From assembly GCF_040546025.1 (NCBI RefSeq), contig NZ_JBEPNA010000009.1:47220-111219 (forward strand): a stretch of 64,000 nt of DNA. Direction: 5' to 3'. This document shows positions 32,723-43,490 of the stretch, piece after piece. This stretch comes from Marisediminicola sp040546025. GTDB taxonomy: Bacteria > Actinomycetota > Actinomycetes > Actinomycetales > Microbacteriaceae. The notes beneath the pieces are model-generated. The model was given only the letters and a program-made list of their open reading frames with translations. It was not told the origin of the DNA and ran no database searches. How positions within the stretch are numbered: position 1 is the first letter of the stretch; each line of letters starts with the position of its first letter. Made by a program: the position numbers and the translations under genes.

Positions 32723-33183
32723 TGTCGGTGCTCGATGATCGCCTCGCGGAGCTCGGCCTCACGATTCCGGAGGTCGCCACTCCCGTGGCCGCCTACGTGC
32801 CCGCGGTCGTGAGTGGGCACCTCGTCTACACGTCGGGCCAGCTGCCGTTCGTCGCCGGAGCGCTCCCGGAGACGGGAAAGGTCGGCGCATCCGTGGCACC
32901 GGAGCGAGCACAGGAGCTCGCCGCGATCTGCGTGCTCAACGGGCTCGCCGCGGTGCGCTCAGTGATCGGGTCGCTCGACCGTGTGACCCGCATCGTCAAG
33001 GTCGTCGGTTTCGTGGCATCCGATCCGGCGTTCACCGGCCAGCCGGGCGTCATCAACGGGGCTTCGGAGCTTCTCGGCGACATCTTCGGCGATGCGGGGC
33101 GCCACGCGCGCAGCGCCGTCGGCGTCGCGGTGCTTCCGCTTGACTCGCCCGTCGAGGTCGAATTCATCATCGAATTCGCCTGA
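32722..33183 (+). CDS. RidA/YjgF/YER057c family protein
   Basis: The 153-residue protein shows the RidA-type core with VYTSGQLPF, AICVLNGLAAV, VVGFVASDPAF and a C-terminal VAVLPLDSPVEVEFIIEF. RidA proteins hydrolyse reactive enamine/imine intermediates formed by PLP enzymes. The Arg105 position of true RidA (usually RxxVGV) appears here as RSAVGVA, so deaminase activity is possible. It is slightly longer than archetypal RidA (about 130) and belongs to the extended actinobacterial subgroup. It is coupled to the small gene upstream, and a bidirectional terminator follows. Confidence 0.9.
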   Translation: MSVLDDRLAELGLTIPEVATPVAAYVPAVVSGHLVYTSGQLPFVAGALPETGKVGASVAPERAQELAAICVLNGLAAVRSVIGSLDRVTRIVKVVGFVASDPAFTGQPGVINGASELLGDIFGDAGRHARSAVGVAVLPLDSPVEVEFIIEFA

Positions 33184-33202
33184 TCGGCCCGATTCAGAAA
33201 TG

Positions 33203-33240
33203 AAAAAAGGCCCCGACCGCTGAGGTCGGGGCCCTCTTCC
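33203..33240. terminator. Bidirectional intrinsic terminator between ridA-like and acs
   Basis: GGCCCCGACC (33209-33218), loop GCTGA and GGTCGGGGCC (33224-33233) form a perfect 10-base stem. Six A residues before it and a T-rich tail (CTCTTCCTTTCT) after it supply U-runs for both strands. It ends both convergent genes. Confidence 0.92.
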
Positions 33241-33251
33241 TTTCTCGCCCG

Positions 33252-35216
<1,965 letters not shown>

Positions 35217-35460
35217 GGACTGATCCTCTTCGATCACACGGCGCTGGGCACGGGGTTCCGGGCCACGTGGTGCGATCCTAGTTGGCGGGGGGTTGCGACC
35301 CCGTCGCGCCGGCGTGTGCAGCGCCGATACTGCCCCGCGGAAGGCATCCGATCAACCGCGAAAATTCCCACTTGCATGGAGGGCTTCGTGGGCTACACTA
35401 AATTCGTCGAATTCGTTCGACTGGTGGCGCAAGTGATTCCCCCCAATCCCGCGTCACTGT

Positions 35461-35492
35461 GGCGGCACCGGTTCCCCCCAACAGGTGCCGCC
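35461..35492 (+). terminator. Hairpin GGCGGCACC...GGTGCCGCC in the acs-tad gap
   Basis: Nine-base perfect arms around a 13-base loop are followed by CCTCTCATTT. The 344-base gap between the acs start (35216) and the chosen tad ATPase start (35561) has no other gene that I can support. The hairpin could end a short leader transcript or be an attenuator for the pilus operon. No riboswitch class is recognised. Confidence 0.5.
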
Positions 35493-35560
35493 CCTCTCAT
35501 TTAACCCACAGATGGCAGCGGGTTCGGCGCGCGGAGCACCGGACGCGGCAGGCTCGACGG

Positions 35561-36604
35561 ATGCCCCGAGGCTCGAGCAGGTCCACGCCGGACGAGCCAT
35601 TCGTCGCCCAGCATCCGGCCAGCCATCACCCGGGTGCCCAGCACGCGCACGACCGGCTGGGCGCGGCGGAACTCGCGGAGTTCGGCCGCCTCGGCCGCCT
35701 CGTCGCCGATCCTCAGGTCACCGACGTGTTCGTCAACGGCGCGGGTCGGCTGTTCGTCGATCGGGGCAGTGGAGCGCTGCTGCAACCCGACCCCGACCTC
35801 GACGAGCGCCAGGTGCGCGCGCTCGCCGTGCGGCTCATCGCGGCCGGCGGCCGCCACATCGACGAGGCCACGCCCTGCGTCGACGTGCGCCTGCACGACG
35901 GCATCCGGATCCACGCCGTTCTGCCCCCGGTGTCGCCGACCGGCACTCTGCTGTCGATCCGGCTGCCCCGCGTCACGCGTGTCAGCGTCGACCAGCTCGA
36001 GAGGGAGGGCTTCTTCGCAATCGTGCCCATCGGCGAGGTGCGGCGGCTGCTGTCCCGGCGGCGAAATATCCTCCTCACCGGAGCCGGCGGAAGCGGCAAG
36101 ACGACGGCCCTGTCGGCGCTGCTCGCGCTCGCCGACCCCCGGGACAGGATCATCGCGATCGAGGATGTCGCCGAGCTGGCTGTCGACCACCCGCACTTCG
36201 TCTCGCTCGAGGCAAGGCAGGCCAACCTCGAGGGGGCTGGCGCGATCGGCCTCGAGCGCCTCGTCCGGGAGGCCCTGCGAATGCGGCCCGACCGGCTCGT
36301 GCTCGGCGAGTGCCGCGGAGCCGAGGTGCGCGAACTTCTTGCGGCGCTCAACACGGGGCACGACGGCGGTGCGGGAACGCTTCATGCCAACTCGCTCGCC
36401 GGCGTGCCGGCGCGGATGGAGGCGCTGGGCGCGCTCGCAGGGCTCGGGCCCGAGGCGATCGCCCGGCAGACAGTCAGCGCGATCCACGCTGTGCTCCACC
36501 TCGAACGGCGCGGGGACGGCTCCCGGCGGATCGCCCAGATGGGCAGGTTCGAGCTCGACGGGCGCCAGCGACTGCGCACCGTCCCGGTGCACGGCCGTGC
36601 GTGA
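35561..36604 (+). CDS. tadA: Tad/Flp pilus secretion ATPase (TadA/CpaF-like)
   Basis: The 347-residue protein has the CpaF layout. An N-terminal domain (LVADPQVTDVFVNGAGRLFV) is followed by a P-loop GAGGSGKTT (174-182), an Asp/His region, Walker B-like DRLVLGECRGAEV and the histidine box TLHANSL. It powers pilus assembly or secretion from the cytosol. It is shorter than proteobacterial CpaF, as usual in actinobacteria. The ATG at 35561 is a best guess; the open frame extends to 35459 with other possible starts. The next gene overlaps by eight bases. The usual upstream CpaE/Ssd-like gene is absent. Confidence 0.9.
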   Translation: MPRGSSRSTPDEPFVAQHPASHHPGAQHAHDRLGAAELAEFGRLGRLVADPQVTDVFVNGAGRLFVDRGSGALLQPDPDLDERQVRALAVRLIAAGGRHIDEATPCVDVRLHDGIRIHAVLPPVSPTGTLLSIRLPRVTRVSVDQLEREGFFAIVPIGEVRRLLSRRRNILLTGAGGSGKTTALSALLALADPRDRIIAIEDVAELAVDHPHFVSLEARQANLEGAGAIGLERLVREALRMRPDRLVLGECRGAEVRELLAALNTGHDGGAGTLHANSLAGVPARMEALGALAGLGPEAIARQTVSAIHAVLHLERRGDGSRRIAQMGRFELDGRQRLRTVPVHGRA

Positions 36605-37523
36605 GCTCGCGGAACTCGATCCGGTTGCCTCCGTCGCCCAGCGCCTGGCGGTGCTGCTCGAGGGCGGGGTCGCCCCGGCGGCGAGTTGGCGCTATCTCGC
36701 CGATCAGCCGCGGGGGCGCACCGGTCGCCTGCTCGCGTCGGTTGCCGACGCGGCGGCCAGCGGCCGGCCGGTGTGCGATGCGATCGTCGACGCGATCGAC
36801 GACGGCGGGCCCGGGGAGGCGTCCGCCTGGAGGGGGCTCGCCGCGGCCTGGCAGGTGGCGACGGATGCCGGTGCGCCGCTCGCACCGACGCTGCACTCCT
36901 TATCGAACTCGCTGCGCTCCCTCGCCCAGGTGCATCGAGAGCTGCAGAGCACGCTCGCCGGGCCGAGGGCGACAGCGCGCCTGGTGCTGGGGCTGCCGCT
37001 CGTCGGGCTGCTGTTCGGGGTGGCGCTCGGGTTCGACACCATCACCATCCTCGTCAGCACGGCGCCGGGCCTCGTCTGCCTGATTACCGGCCTCGCTCTC
37101 ATGGTGGCCGCGCGATTCTGGACTTCCCGGCTGGTCGCGTCCGCTGCGCCGCGACTGGTGACGCCGGGCCTCGGCCTCGATCTCGTGGCCATCGCGGTCT
37201 CCGGCGGGAGCTCCATTCCGCGTGCGCTCGCGCTCGTCGATGCGGTGCAAACCCGATGCGGGCTCGCCGACGACGGGTCGCGCGCCGTTCTCGGCGAAGT
37301 TCTCGACCTCTCCCGCCGCGCGGGTGTGCCGGCCGCCGCGCTGCTGCGGAGTGAGGCCGACGAGGCGAGGCGGATCGCACGAAGTGCCGGAGACCGCCGA
37401 GCTGCAACACTCGCCGTCACGCTCATGATCCCGCTCGGGGTGTGCGTTCTGCCTGCGTTCCTGCTGCTCGGGGTGGTGCCGCTGCTCATCTCCGTCGTCT
37501 CCTCCACCATCGGCGTGTTGTGA
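36597..37523 (+). CDS. Tad pilus inner-membrane protein, type II secretion F domain (TadB/TadC-like)
   Basis: The 308-residue protein has an N-terminal cytosolic stretch, hydrophobic segments near 120-170, a second cytosolic T2SSF core (DLVAIAVSGGSSIPRALALVDAVQTRCG) and C-terminal helices (LAVTLMIPLGVCVLPAFLLLGVVPLLISVV). Actinobacterial loci often have a single gene of this kind where proteobacteria have TadB and TadC. It forms the platform on which the ATPase drives pilin polymerisation. GTG 36597 lies within the end of tadA (8-base overlap). It is followed by a 123-base gap with a strong ribosome site for the pilin-like gene. Confidence 0.87.
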   Translation: MRELAELDPVASVAQRLAVLLEGGVAPAASWRYLADQPRGRTGRLLASVADAAASGRPVCDAIVDAIDDGGPGEASAWRGLAAAWQVATDAGAPLAPTLHSLSNSLRSLAQVHRELQSTLAGPRATARLVLGLPLVGLLFGVALGFDTITILVSTAPGLVCLITGLALMVAARFWTSRLVASAAPRLVTPGLGLDLVAIAVSGGSSIPRALALVDAVQTRCGLADDGSRAVLGEVLDLSRRAGVPAAALLRSEADEARRIARSAGDRRAATLAVTLMIPLGVCVLPAFLLLGVVPLLISVVSSTIGVL

Positions 37524-37646
37524 CCGCGTCTGGCCGCTCACAGGCGCAGCCGACCCGCCGCTGTGCACGGGGCGCACCATTCCGGTCATTCGAGGCGCCG
37601 GGCGGGCGAGGCTGGGTCGAAGCCCCAATAGGAGAGGAAGAACCCG

Positions 37647-37850
37647 ATGGAGAACCGAGTGGACAGCCGATTCACGGCCCTGATGGCGCGCGCCCGCTGC
37701 GAGGATCGCGGAGCCGCGACGGCCGAGTACGCGATCGCGACAATGGCCGCGGTGGGATTCGCGGGGCTGCTGGTGGTGATCCTGCGCAGCGCCGAGGTGC
37801 GCGGCATCCTCACCGACCTCGTCCAGCGCGCGCTCACGTTCGCCGGATGA
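37647..37850 (+). CDS. Flp-type pilin-like protein, DUF4244
   Basis: The 67-residue protein has a charged N-terminus, then EDRGAATAEYAIATMAAVGFAGLLVVIL, a glycine before a hydrophobic helix with the Glu-Tyr pair typical of Flp/TadE pilins. DUF4244 proteins occupy the major-pilin position in actinobacterial Tad loci. Cleavage probably occurs after the glycine by a prepilin peptidase, but none is encoded in the window. GGAGAGGAAG lies about 8 bases before the ATG, unusually strong and consistent with high expression. The stop overlaps the next start (ATGA). Confidence 0.85.
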   Translation: MENRVDSRFTALMARARCEDRGAATAEYAIATMAAVGFAGLLVVILRSAEVRGILTDLVQRALTFAG

Positions 37851-38197
37851 GCGAGCGGGCCGTCCGCGGAGAGCGCGGCAGCGTGAGCACCGAGTTCGCG
37901 GTGCTGATGCCGGCGGTGCTGCTGTTACTCGGCCTCGGCCTGTCGGCGGCGCAGGTGTCGAGCCGCCAGCTGCAATTGCAGGACGCGGCGGCCGACACGG
38001 CGCGGGTCATCGCCAGAGGAGAAGGGGTGCCGGCCGCGCAGTGGCATCTCGCCACCCTCGTGCCGGGGGCGGTGTTGCGCGCGCAGACCACTGGCGATCT
38101 GTCGTGTGTGCTGCTGAGCGCCTCCGGTGCGCCCCGCGGTCTGTTCGCCGCGGTGCGGCTCGAGGCGAGGAGCTGTGCACTCGATGGCGGGTTCTGA
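37847..38197 (+). CDS. TadE-family pseudopilin
   Basis: The 116-residue protein has ERGSVSTEFAVLMPAVLLLLGLGLSAAQ at the N-terminus, the TadE motif of a Glu in a hydrophobic helix after a glycine/serine site. A short extracellular part with paired cysteines (LSCVLL and RSCALDG) follows. It is a minor pilin of the Tad apparatus. It overlaps the DUF4244 gene by four bases and the next gene by 14, so the set is one operon. Confidence 0.85.
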   Translation: MSERAVRGERGSVSTEFAVLMPAVLLLLGLGLSAAQVSSRQLQLQDAAADTARVIARGEGVPAAQWHLATLVPGAVLRAQTTGDLSCVLLSASGAPRGLFAAVRLEARSCALDGGF

Positions 38198-38546
38198 GAC
38201 CGCGCGCCCGGCACGGAGCGAGCGCGGTGCCGGGTCGATCATGGCGGTGGCCGTGATCGCGGGGGCCGTCGTGACCTTCGCGGCACTCGCTCCGCTGTCG
38301 CTCGTGCTCCAGGCGAAGGTGGCCGCCGCCGGTGCCGCCGACGCAGCCGCGCTCGCCGCGGCCGACGCCGCGGTGGGCATCATTGCCGGCCCACCGTGCG
38401 AACGCGCGGGGGAGGTGGCGACCGCCAACGAGACCAAGCTGCGCGCGTGTCAGGTCGATGGCGTGATCGTGACGGTTCGGGTGGCCGTCACGGCAGCGGG
38501 CTTCGATGTCGGCGCTACCGCGACGGCGGGTCCCGCGCCACAGTAG
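38184..38546 (+). CDS. TadE/TadG-like protein of the actinobacterial helicase/secretion neighbourhood
   Basis: The 120-residue protein begins with ERGAGSIMAVAVIAGAVVTFAAL, again a glycine-preceded hydrophobic helix, then an alanine-rich helix (AAGAADAAALAAADAAVG) and a short segment with two cysteines. It matches the Rv3654c-like proteins that close actinobacterial Tad loci. The start at ATG 38184 lies inside the tadE end. Its role in the pilus is inferred from position. Confidence 0.78.
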   Translation: MAGSETARPARSERGAGSIMAVAVIAGAVVTFAALAPLSLVLQAKVAAAGAADAAALAAADAAVGIIAGPPCERAGEVATANETKLRACQVDGVIVTVRVAVTAAGFDVGATATAGPAPQ

Positions 38547-38703
38547 GGAACGAAATGGGTGGGCTGGCCGTTTGAGTGTGTATGGTGTGCGTGTCGGGGC
38601 TTCATCCGGCATCCGGTCGGATGCGAACGCCGCCACACACACATCGTCGTGCGAGGGACCCTTCCCCCGCGCCCATCACCATCTGCATCAATAGAGGAGT
38701 TCC

Positions 38704-41649
38704 GTGCCAGTCACGAAGAAGCTGGTCATCGTCGAGTCGCCCGCGAAGGCCAAGACGATCGCCCAGTATCTCGGAGATGGTTACGAGGTCCAGGCCTCGG
38801 TTGGTCACATCCGCGACCTCATCGAGCCGAAGAATCTGCCGCCGGAGCTCAAGAAGGGCTCGCTCGGCAAGTTCTCCGTCGATGTCGAGAACGGCTTCGA
38901 GCCGTACTACGTGGTCTCCGACCAGAAGAAGAAGACCGTCGCCGACCTGCGACGAGCGCTGAAGAATGCCGACGAGCTCTACCTCGCAACTGATGAGGAC
39001 CGCGAGGGCGAGGCCATCGCGTGGCACCTGCTGCAGGAGCTCAAGCCCAAGGTTCCGGTCAAGCGCATGGTCTTCCACGAGATCACCAAGGAGGCCATCG
39101 AGCGCGCCCGCGAGAACACCCGCGACATCGACACCGCACTCGTCGACGCGCAGGAGACCCGGCGCATCCTCGACCGCCTCTACGGCTTCGAGATCTCGCC
39201 CGTGCTCTGGCGCAAGGTCGGTCCCGGGCTGTCTGCGGGCCGTGTGCAGTCCGCCGCGACCCGCCTTGTCGTCGACCGCGAGCGCGAACGCCTCGCGTTC
39301 ACGGCCGCGAGCTACTGGGACCTCGCCGCCCGCATGGCCACCGAGAAGGGCCAGTCCGGCTTCGAATCGCGCCTCGCCCGCGTCAATGGCGCTCGCATCG
39401 CCCAGGGCAAGGACTTCGACGACCTCGGCAGGCTCAAGTCCGACGTGCGGGTGCTCGACTCCGTCGCCGCAGAGTCCCTCGCCTCCGCCTTGCGCCGGAG
39501 CGATGTGACCGTCTCGGTCGCCTCGGTCGACTCCAAGCCCTACACGCGTCGCCCGGCGGCACCGTTCACGACGTCCACCCTGCAGCAGGAGGCCGCGCGC
39601 AAGCTGCGCTTCACGGCGCGCCAGACGATGAGCGTGGCACAGGGACTGTACGAAAACGGCCACATCACCTACATGCGAACGGACTCGCCGAACCTCTCCC
39701 AGCAGGCGATCGACGCGGCCCGCTCGCAGGCAGCCTCGCTCTATGGCCCCGAGACCGTGCCGGACAAGCCGCGCATGTACGCGGGCAAGAACAAGAACGC
39801 GCAGGAAGCCCACGAGGCGATCCGCCCCGCCGGAGACACCTTCCGCACCCCGGCGGAGCTGCAGGGAACGCTTCGCGGCAACGATTGGAAGCTCTACGAC
39901 CTGATCTGGAAGCGCACCGTGGCGTCGCAGATGGCCGACGCGAAGGGCGCCACGGCATCCGTCGTCATCGCAGCAACCGTCACCGAGACGCTCGAGGCGT
40001 TCCCCGGAACCGGGCCGACCGTCGCCGAGTTCACCGCCAGCGGCACCGTCATCACCTTCCGCGGGTTCATGCACGCCTATGAGGAGGGCAAGGACGAGGA
40101 GCGCAACGAGGCACCGGAGGCCGCCGAGGCGAAGCTGCCGCCGCTCACCGCCGGCCAGCAGCTCACGATCGCGGAGGTCGAGGCCAAGGGCCACGAGACG
40201 AGCGCCCCGCCCCGCTACACCGAGGCGAGCCTCGTCAAGAAGCTCGAGGAGCTCGGCATCGGCCGGCCGTCGACCTACGCGTCGATCATCTCCACGATCA
40301 TCGACCGCGGCTACGTCACCCCGCGCGGCCAGTCGCTGGTGCCGAACTGGGTCGCCTTCTCGGTGGTGCGGCTGCTCGAGGAATTCTTCGGCGACCTCGT
40401 CGAATACGACTTCACGGCGGAGATGGAGAACGACCTCGACCGCATCGCCGACGGTGAGGCCGACCGCGTCGCCTGGCTGACGAGCTTCTACTTCGGCAGC
40501 GACAAGCACCGTGGCCTGCGCAACGTCGTCGACAACCTCGGCGACATCGACGCGAAGACCATCAACTCGATGGCCCTCACCGACGAGATCACTTTGCGCA
40601 TCGGCAAGTACGGGCCGTACCTCGAGGTCGCGTCCGACGAGCCGGATGCCGCGGACGGGACCGCCCAGGCGCCGCGGCGGGTCAACCTTCCGCAGGGCCT
40701 CGCCCCCGACGAGCTCACCGCCGACAAGGCGCGCGAACTCGTCGACGCTCCCGTGGTCGTCGACCGCGTCATCGGCGTGAACCCGGAGACGGGCAAGAAG
40801 GTGGTCGCGAAGGATGGCCGGTTCGGACCGTACATCACCGAGCTCGAGCCGGAGCCGGAAGCGCCCGCCGAGCCGGAGGCCGAGGTGGTTGACGCGTCGA
40901 CCGGCGAGGTCTCCGCCGCACGGCCCAAGCGCAAGCCCGCCGCGAAGAAGCCCGTCGCCGTCAAGGCGCGCACGGCATCCATCTTCAAGTCGATGGACCT
41001 CGCGACGATCGACCTCGAGACGGCGCTCAGGCTGCTCTCGCTGCCGCGCGTCGTCGGCCAGGACCCCGAGACCGGCGACGACATCCTCGCCCAGAACGGC
41101 AAGTTCGGGCCGTACCTCAAGAAGGGTGCCGACACGCGCTCGCTGACCGAGGAAGACCAGATCTTCGAGATCGACCTGCCCGGAGCGCTCGAGCTCTACG
41201 CGCAGCCGAAGTACGGCGCCCGCAAGGCGTCGAGCGCGCTCAAGGAGTTCGACGCCGACCCCGAGAGCGGCAAGCCGATCCGGATCAAGGACGGACGCTT
41301 CGGCGCCTACGTGACCGACGGCGTCACCAACGCGACGATCCCGCGAGGCGAGACGGTCGAGGAGGTCGACTTCGAGCGCGCGATCCAGCTGCTGGCCGAC
41401 AAGCGAGCCAAGGGACCCGTCGTCAAGAAGACGGCGGCGAAGAAGCCCGCGGCGAAGAAGCCCGCGGCGAAGAAGCCCGCAGCGAGGAAGCCAGCAGCGA
41501 AGAAGCCAGTAGCGAAGTCGGCTGCGACGAAGACCGCTGCGACGAAGGCGGCGGCCACCACGGCCCCGTCGGCGAAGACGCCAGCGGCCCGCAAGCCTGC
41601 CGCGCCGAAGACCGGGCTACCCGCAACCAAGAAGCTGGCCACCGAGTAG
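38704..41649 (+). CDS. topA: DNA topoisomerase I
   Basis: The 981-residue type IA topoisomerase has the Toprim domain at the N-terminus (LVIVESPAKAKTIAQYL and DEDREGEAIAWHL) and catalytic Tyr323 in ITYMRTDSPN. From about 600 it has repeated Topo C-terminal units of the GRFGPYI/GKFGPYL type, without zinc fingers. The last 75 residues are a lysine/alanine tail built from KKPAA repeats, as in other actinobacterial enzymes, which aids DNA binding. It relaxes negative supercoils. GTG 38704 follows GAGGAGTTCC. The 157-base gap upstream (38547-38703) contains GTGTGTATGG but no gene. tmk follows after two bases. Confidence 0.97.
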   Translation: MPVTKKLVIVESPAKAKTIAQYLGDGYEVQASVGHIRDLIEPKNLPPELKKGSLGKFSVDVENGFEPYYVVSDQKKKTVADLRRALKNADELYLATDEDREGEAIAWHLLQELKPKVPVKRMVFHEITKEAIERARENTRDIDTALVDAQETRRILDRLYGFEISPVLWRKVGPGLSAGRVQSAATRLVVDRERERLAFTAASYWDLAARMATEKGQSGFESRLARVNGARIAQGKDFDDLGRLKSDVRVLDSVAAESLASALRRSDVTVSVASVDSKPYTRRPAAPFTTSTLQQEAARKLRFTARQTMSVAQGLYENGHITYMRTDSPNLSQQAIDAARSQAASLYGPETVPDKPRMYAGKNKNAQEAHEAIRPAGDTFRTPAELQGTLRGNDWKLYDLIWKRTVASQMADAKGATASVVIAATVTETLEAFPGTGPTVAEFTASGTVITFRGFMHAYEEGKDEERNEAPEAAEAKLPPLTAGQQLTIAEVEAKGHETSAPPRYTEASLVKKLEELGIGRPSTYASIISTIIDRGYVTPRGQSLVPNWVAFSVVRLLEEFFGDLVEYDFTAEMENDLDRIADGEADRVAWLTSFYFGSDKHRGLRNVVDNLGDIDAKTINSMALTDEITLRIGKYGPYLEVASDEPDAADGTAQAPRRVNLPQGLAPDELTADKARELVDAPVVVDRVIGVNPETGKKVVAKDGRFGPYITELEPEPEAPAEPEAEVVDASTGEVSAARPKRKPAAKKPVAVKARTASIFKSMDLATIDLETALRLLSLPRVVGQDPETGDDILAQNGKFGPYLKKGADTRSLTEEDQIFEIDLPGALELYAQPKYGARKASSALKEFDADPESGKPIRIKDGRFGAYVTDGVTNATIPRGETVEEVDFERAIQLLADKRAKGPVVKKTAAKKPAAKKPAAKKPAARKPAAKKPVAKSAATKTAATKAAATTAPSAKTPAARKPAAPKTGLPATKKLATE

Positions 41650-41651
41650 CC

Positions 41652-42269
41652 GTGCCGGGACTGTTCATCACCCTCGAGGGCGGCGATGGCTCGGGCAAGT
41701 CGACCCAGTCGACGCTGCTCACCGACTGGCTCGTCGGGCAGGGCAAGACCGTCGTCATCTCGCGCGAGCCCGGGGGAACCGACCTCGGACGTGAGCTGCG
41801 CGAGATCATCCTGCACCGGCGCGGCTACATCGCGCCGCGCGCCGAGGCGCTGCTCTACGCGGCCGACCGCGCGCACAATGTCGCGACTCTCGTGCGTCCG
41901 GCGATAGCCCGCGGCGAGGTCGTGGTGCAGGACCGCTACCTCGACTCGTCGGTCGCCTACCAGGGGGCAGGGCGGGTGCTCGACCCCGTCGAGGTGCGCG
42001 ACCTGTCGCTCTGGGCCACCGAGGGGCTTCTCCCCGACCTCACGGTGCTGCTCGACCTCGATGTCGCGGCCGGTCGGGCCCGTCTCGACGCCGACGAGAA
42101 GGTCTTCGACCGGCTTGAGGCCGAGAAGGACGAGTTCCACACCCGGGTGCGCGACGCCTACCTCGCCCTCGCCGCCGCGGAGCCCCACCGGTTCCTGGTG
42201 ATCGACGGCTCACTCCACGCCGAGCAGATCGCCGGCATCATCCGTTCCCGCGTCGCCGAGCTGCTCTGA
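41652..42269 (+). CDS. tmk: Thymidylate kinase
   Basis: The 205-residue protein has LFITLEGGDGSGKSTQSTLL (P-loop), the DRX motif QDRYLDSSVAYQG, and a lid with DADEKVFDRLEAE. It phosphorylates dTMP to dTDP. GTG 41652 is two bases after the topA stop. The product of tdk feeds the same pool. topA-tmk-holB order is common in actinobacteria. Confidence 0.96.
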   Translation: MPGLFITLEGGDGSGKSTQSTLLTDWLVGQGKTVVISREPGGTDLGRELREIILHRRGYIAPRAEALLYAADRAHNVATLVRPAIARGEVVVQDRYLDSSVAYQGAGRVLDPVEVRDLSLWATEGLLPDLTVLLDLDVAAGRARLDADEKVFDRLEAEKDEFHTRVRDAYLALAAAEPHRFLVIDGSLHAEQIAGIIRSRVAELL

Positions 42270-42314
42270 GCTGACCGCCTCACCGGTACGCAGTTCGCCG
42301 TCGGCGGCGCCGGT

Positions 42315-42320
42315 TAGGCT
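42315..42320 (+). promoter_or_regulatory. -10 hexamer TAGGCT, leaderless promoter of holB
   Basis: TAGGCT lies six bases before ATG 42327. It implies that holB can be expressed separately from topA-tmk. Confidence 0.5.
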
Positions 42321-42326
42321 TGCCGC

Positions 42327-43490
42327 ATGTCCGTATGGGATGAATTGACGGGCCAGTCCGAGGCGATCGCGACGTTCCGCGCTGCCGCCGAGCAGTCGGT
42401 GGGCGGCGAGGCCAGCCGTTCGATGACGCACTCCTGGCTCATCACCGGGCCGCCGGGATCCGGCCGCTCGAACCTTGCCTACGCGTTCGCGACCGCACTG
42501 CTCAGTGCCGGCAACCCCGACGGCGACGAGTCCACCCGCCGGCAGGTCGAGGCGCGCTCCCACCCCGACCTCGGCGTGCTCAGCACGGAACGGGTGATCA
42601 TCACGATCGACGAGGTGCGCGCACTCGTCAAGAGCTCGAACTACTCGCCGTCGGTCGCCAGCTACCGCGTCATGATCATCGAAGATGCCGACCGCATGCG
42701 CGAGACCGCCTCCAATGTGCTGCTGAAGGCCCTCGAGGAGCCGCCGCCGCGCACCGTCTGGATTCTTTGTGCCCCGAGCGAGGCCGACCTGATCCCGACC
42801 ATCCGCTCCCGGGTGCGCAGCGTGCGGCTGCGGGTGCCGAGCGTCGGCGATGTCGCCGACCTCATCGCCCGGCGCAACGGCATCGACCTCCCGACCGCCA
42901 CTCAGGCCGCGCGCGAGGCGCAGAGTCACATCGGTATGGCCCACCGGCTCGCGACGAACGACCACGCGCGCAGGCGTCGGGAGAAGACCCTGCAGACGGC
43001 CCTCGGCATCCGGTCCGTCTCGGATGCCGTGATCGCGGCGGCGACCCTGCTCGAACTCGCCGGCGATGATGCGAAGGCGATCACCGAGGAGCGCGACGCA
43101 GAGGAGCGGGCGAGCGCCCTGCGCTCCCTCGGTGTGGAGCCGGGAGGCACGGTGCCGCCGGGCCTGCGCGGCCAGCTGAAGAATCTCGAGGAGGACCAGA
43201 AGCGTCGCGCGACGCGGAGCCTCCGAGACGGCCTCGACCGCATCATGGTCGACCTCTTGTCGCTCTACCGCGACATCCTGCTCATGCAGCTCGGCGTTGA
43301 CGACGACCTCATCAACGTGGCCATCCTCCCCGACCTCATCTCGGCGAGCCGTGCGTCGACCCCGGAGCAGACCCTGGCGACGATGGATGCCGTCACCACG
43401 ACCCGGCGTCGCATCGAGGGCAATGTCGGGCCGGCACTGGCCCTCGAGGCGATGCTCATCTCCGCCATCCGGAAGGCGCCCCGACCATGA
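42327..43490 (+). CDS. holB: DNA polymerase III delta' subunit
   Basis: The 387-residue clamp-loader subunit has a degenerate P-loop (GPPGSGRSNLAYAF, Arg in place of Lys), which fits delta', usually a non-hydrolysing subunit. VRALVKSSNYSPSVASYRVMIIEDADRM and LLKALEEPPPRTVWILC follow. The usual zinc-finger cysteines are absent. It works with DnaX and HolA to load the sliding clamp. Its stop overlaps the start of the peptidase gene by four bases. Confidence 0.92.
   Translation: MSVWDELTGQSEAIATFRAAAEQSVGGEASRSMTHSWLITGPPGSGRSNLAYAFATALLSAGNPDGDESTRRQVEARSHPDLGVLSTERVIITIDEVRALVKSSNYSPSVASYRVMIIEDADRMRETASNVLLKALEEPPPRTVWILCAPSEADLIPTIRSRVRSVRLRVPSVGDVADLIARRNGIDLPTATQAAREAQSHIGMAHRLATNDHARRRREKTLQTALGIRSVSDAVIAAATLLELAGDDAKAITEERDAEERASALRSLGVEPGGTVPPGLRGQLKNLEEDQKRRATRSLRDGLDRIMVDLLSLYRDILLMQLGVDDDLINVAILPDLISASRASTPEQTLATMDAVTTTRRRIEGNVGPALALEAMLISAIRKAPRP

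Noticed and set aside
33190..33202. GATTCAGAAATGA as a further member of the ATTCAGGAGT repeat family
   Set aside because: Only a partial match and no inverted partner; the gap already has a classical bidirectional terminator.
38602..40509. A 635-codon minus-strand frame opposite topA
   Set aside because: Shadow of the topA coding sequence; the plus frame carries the complete topoisomerase motifs.
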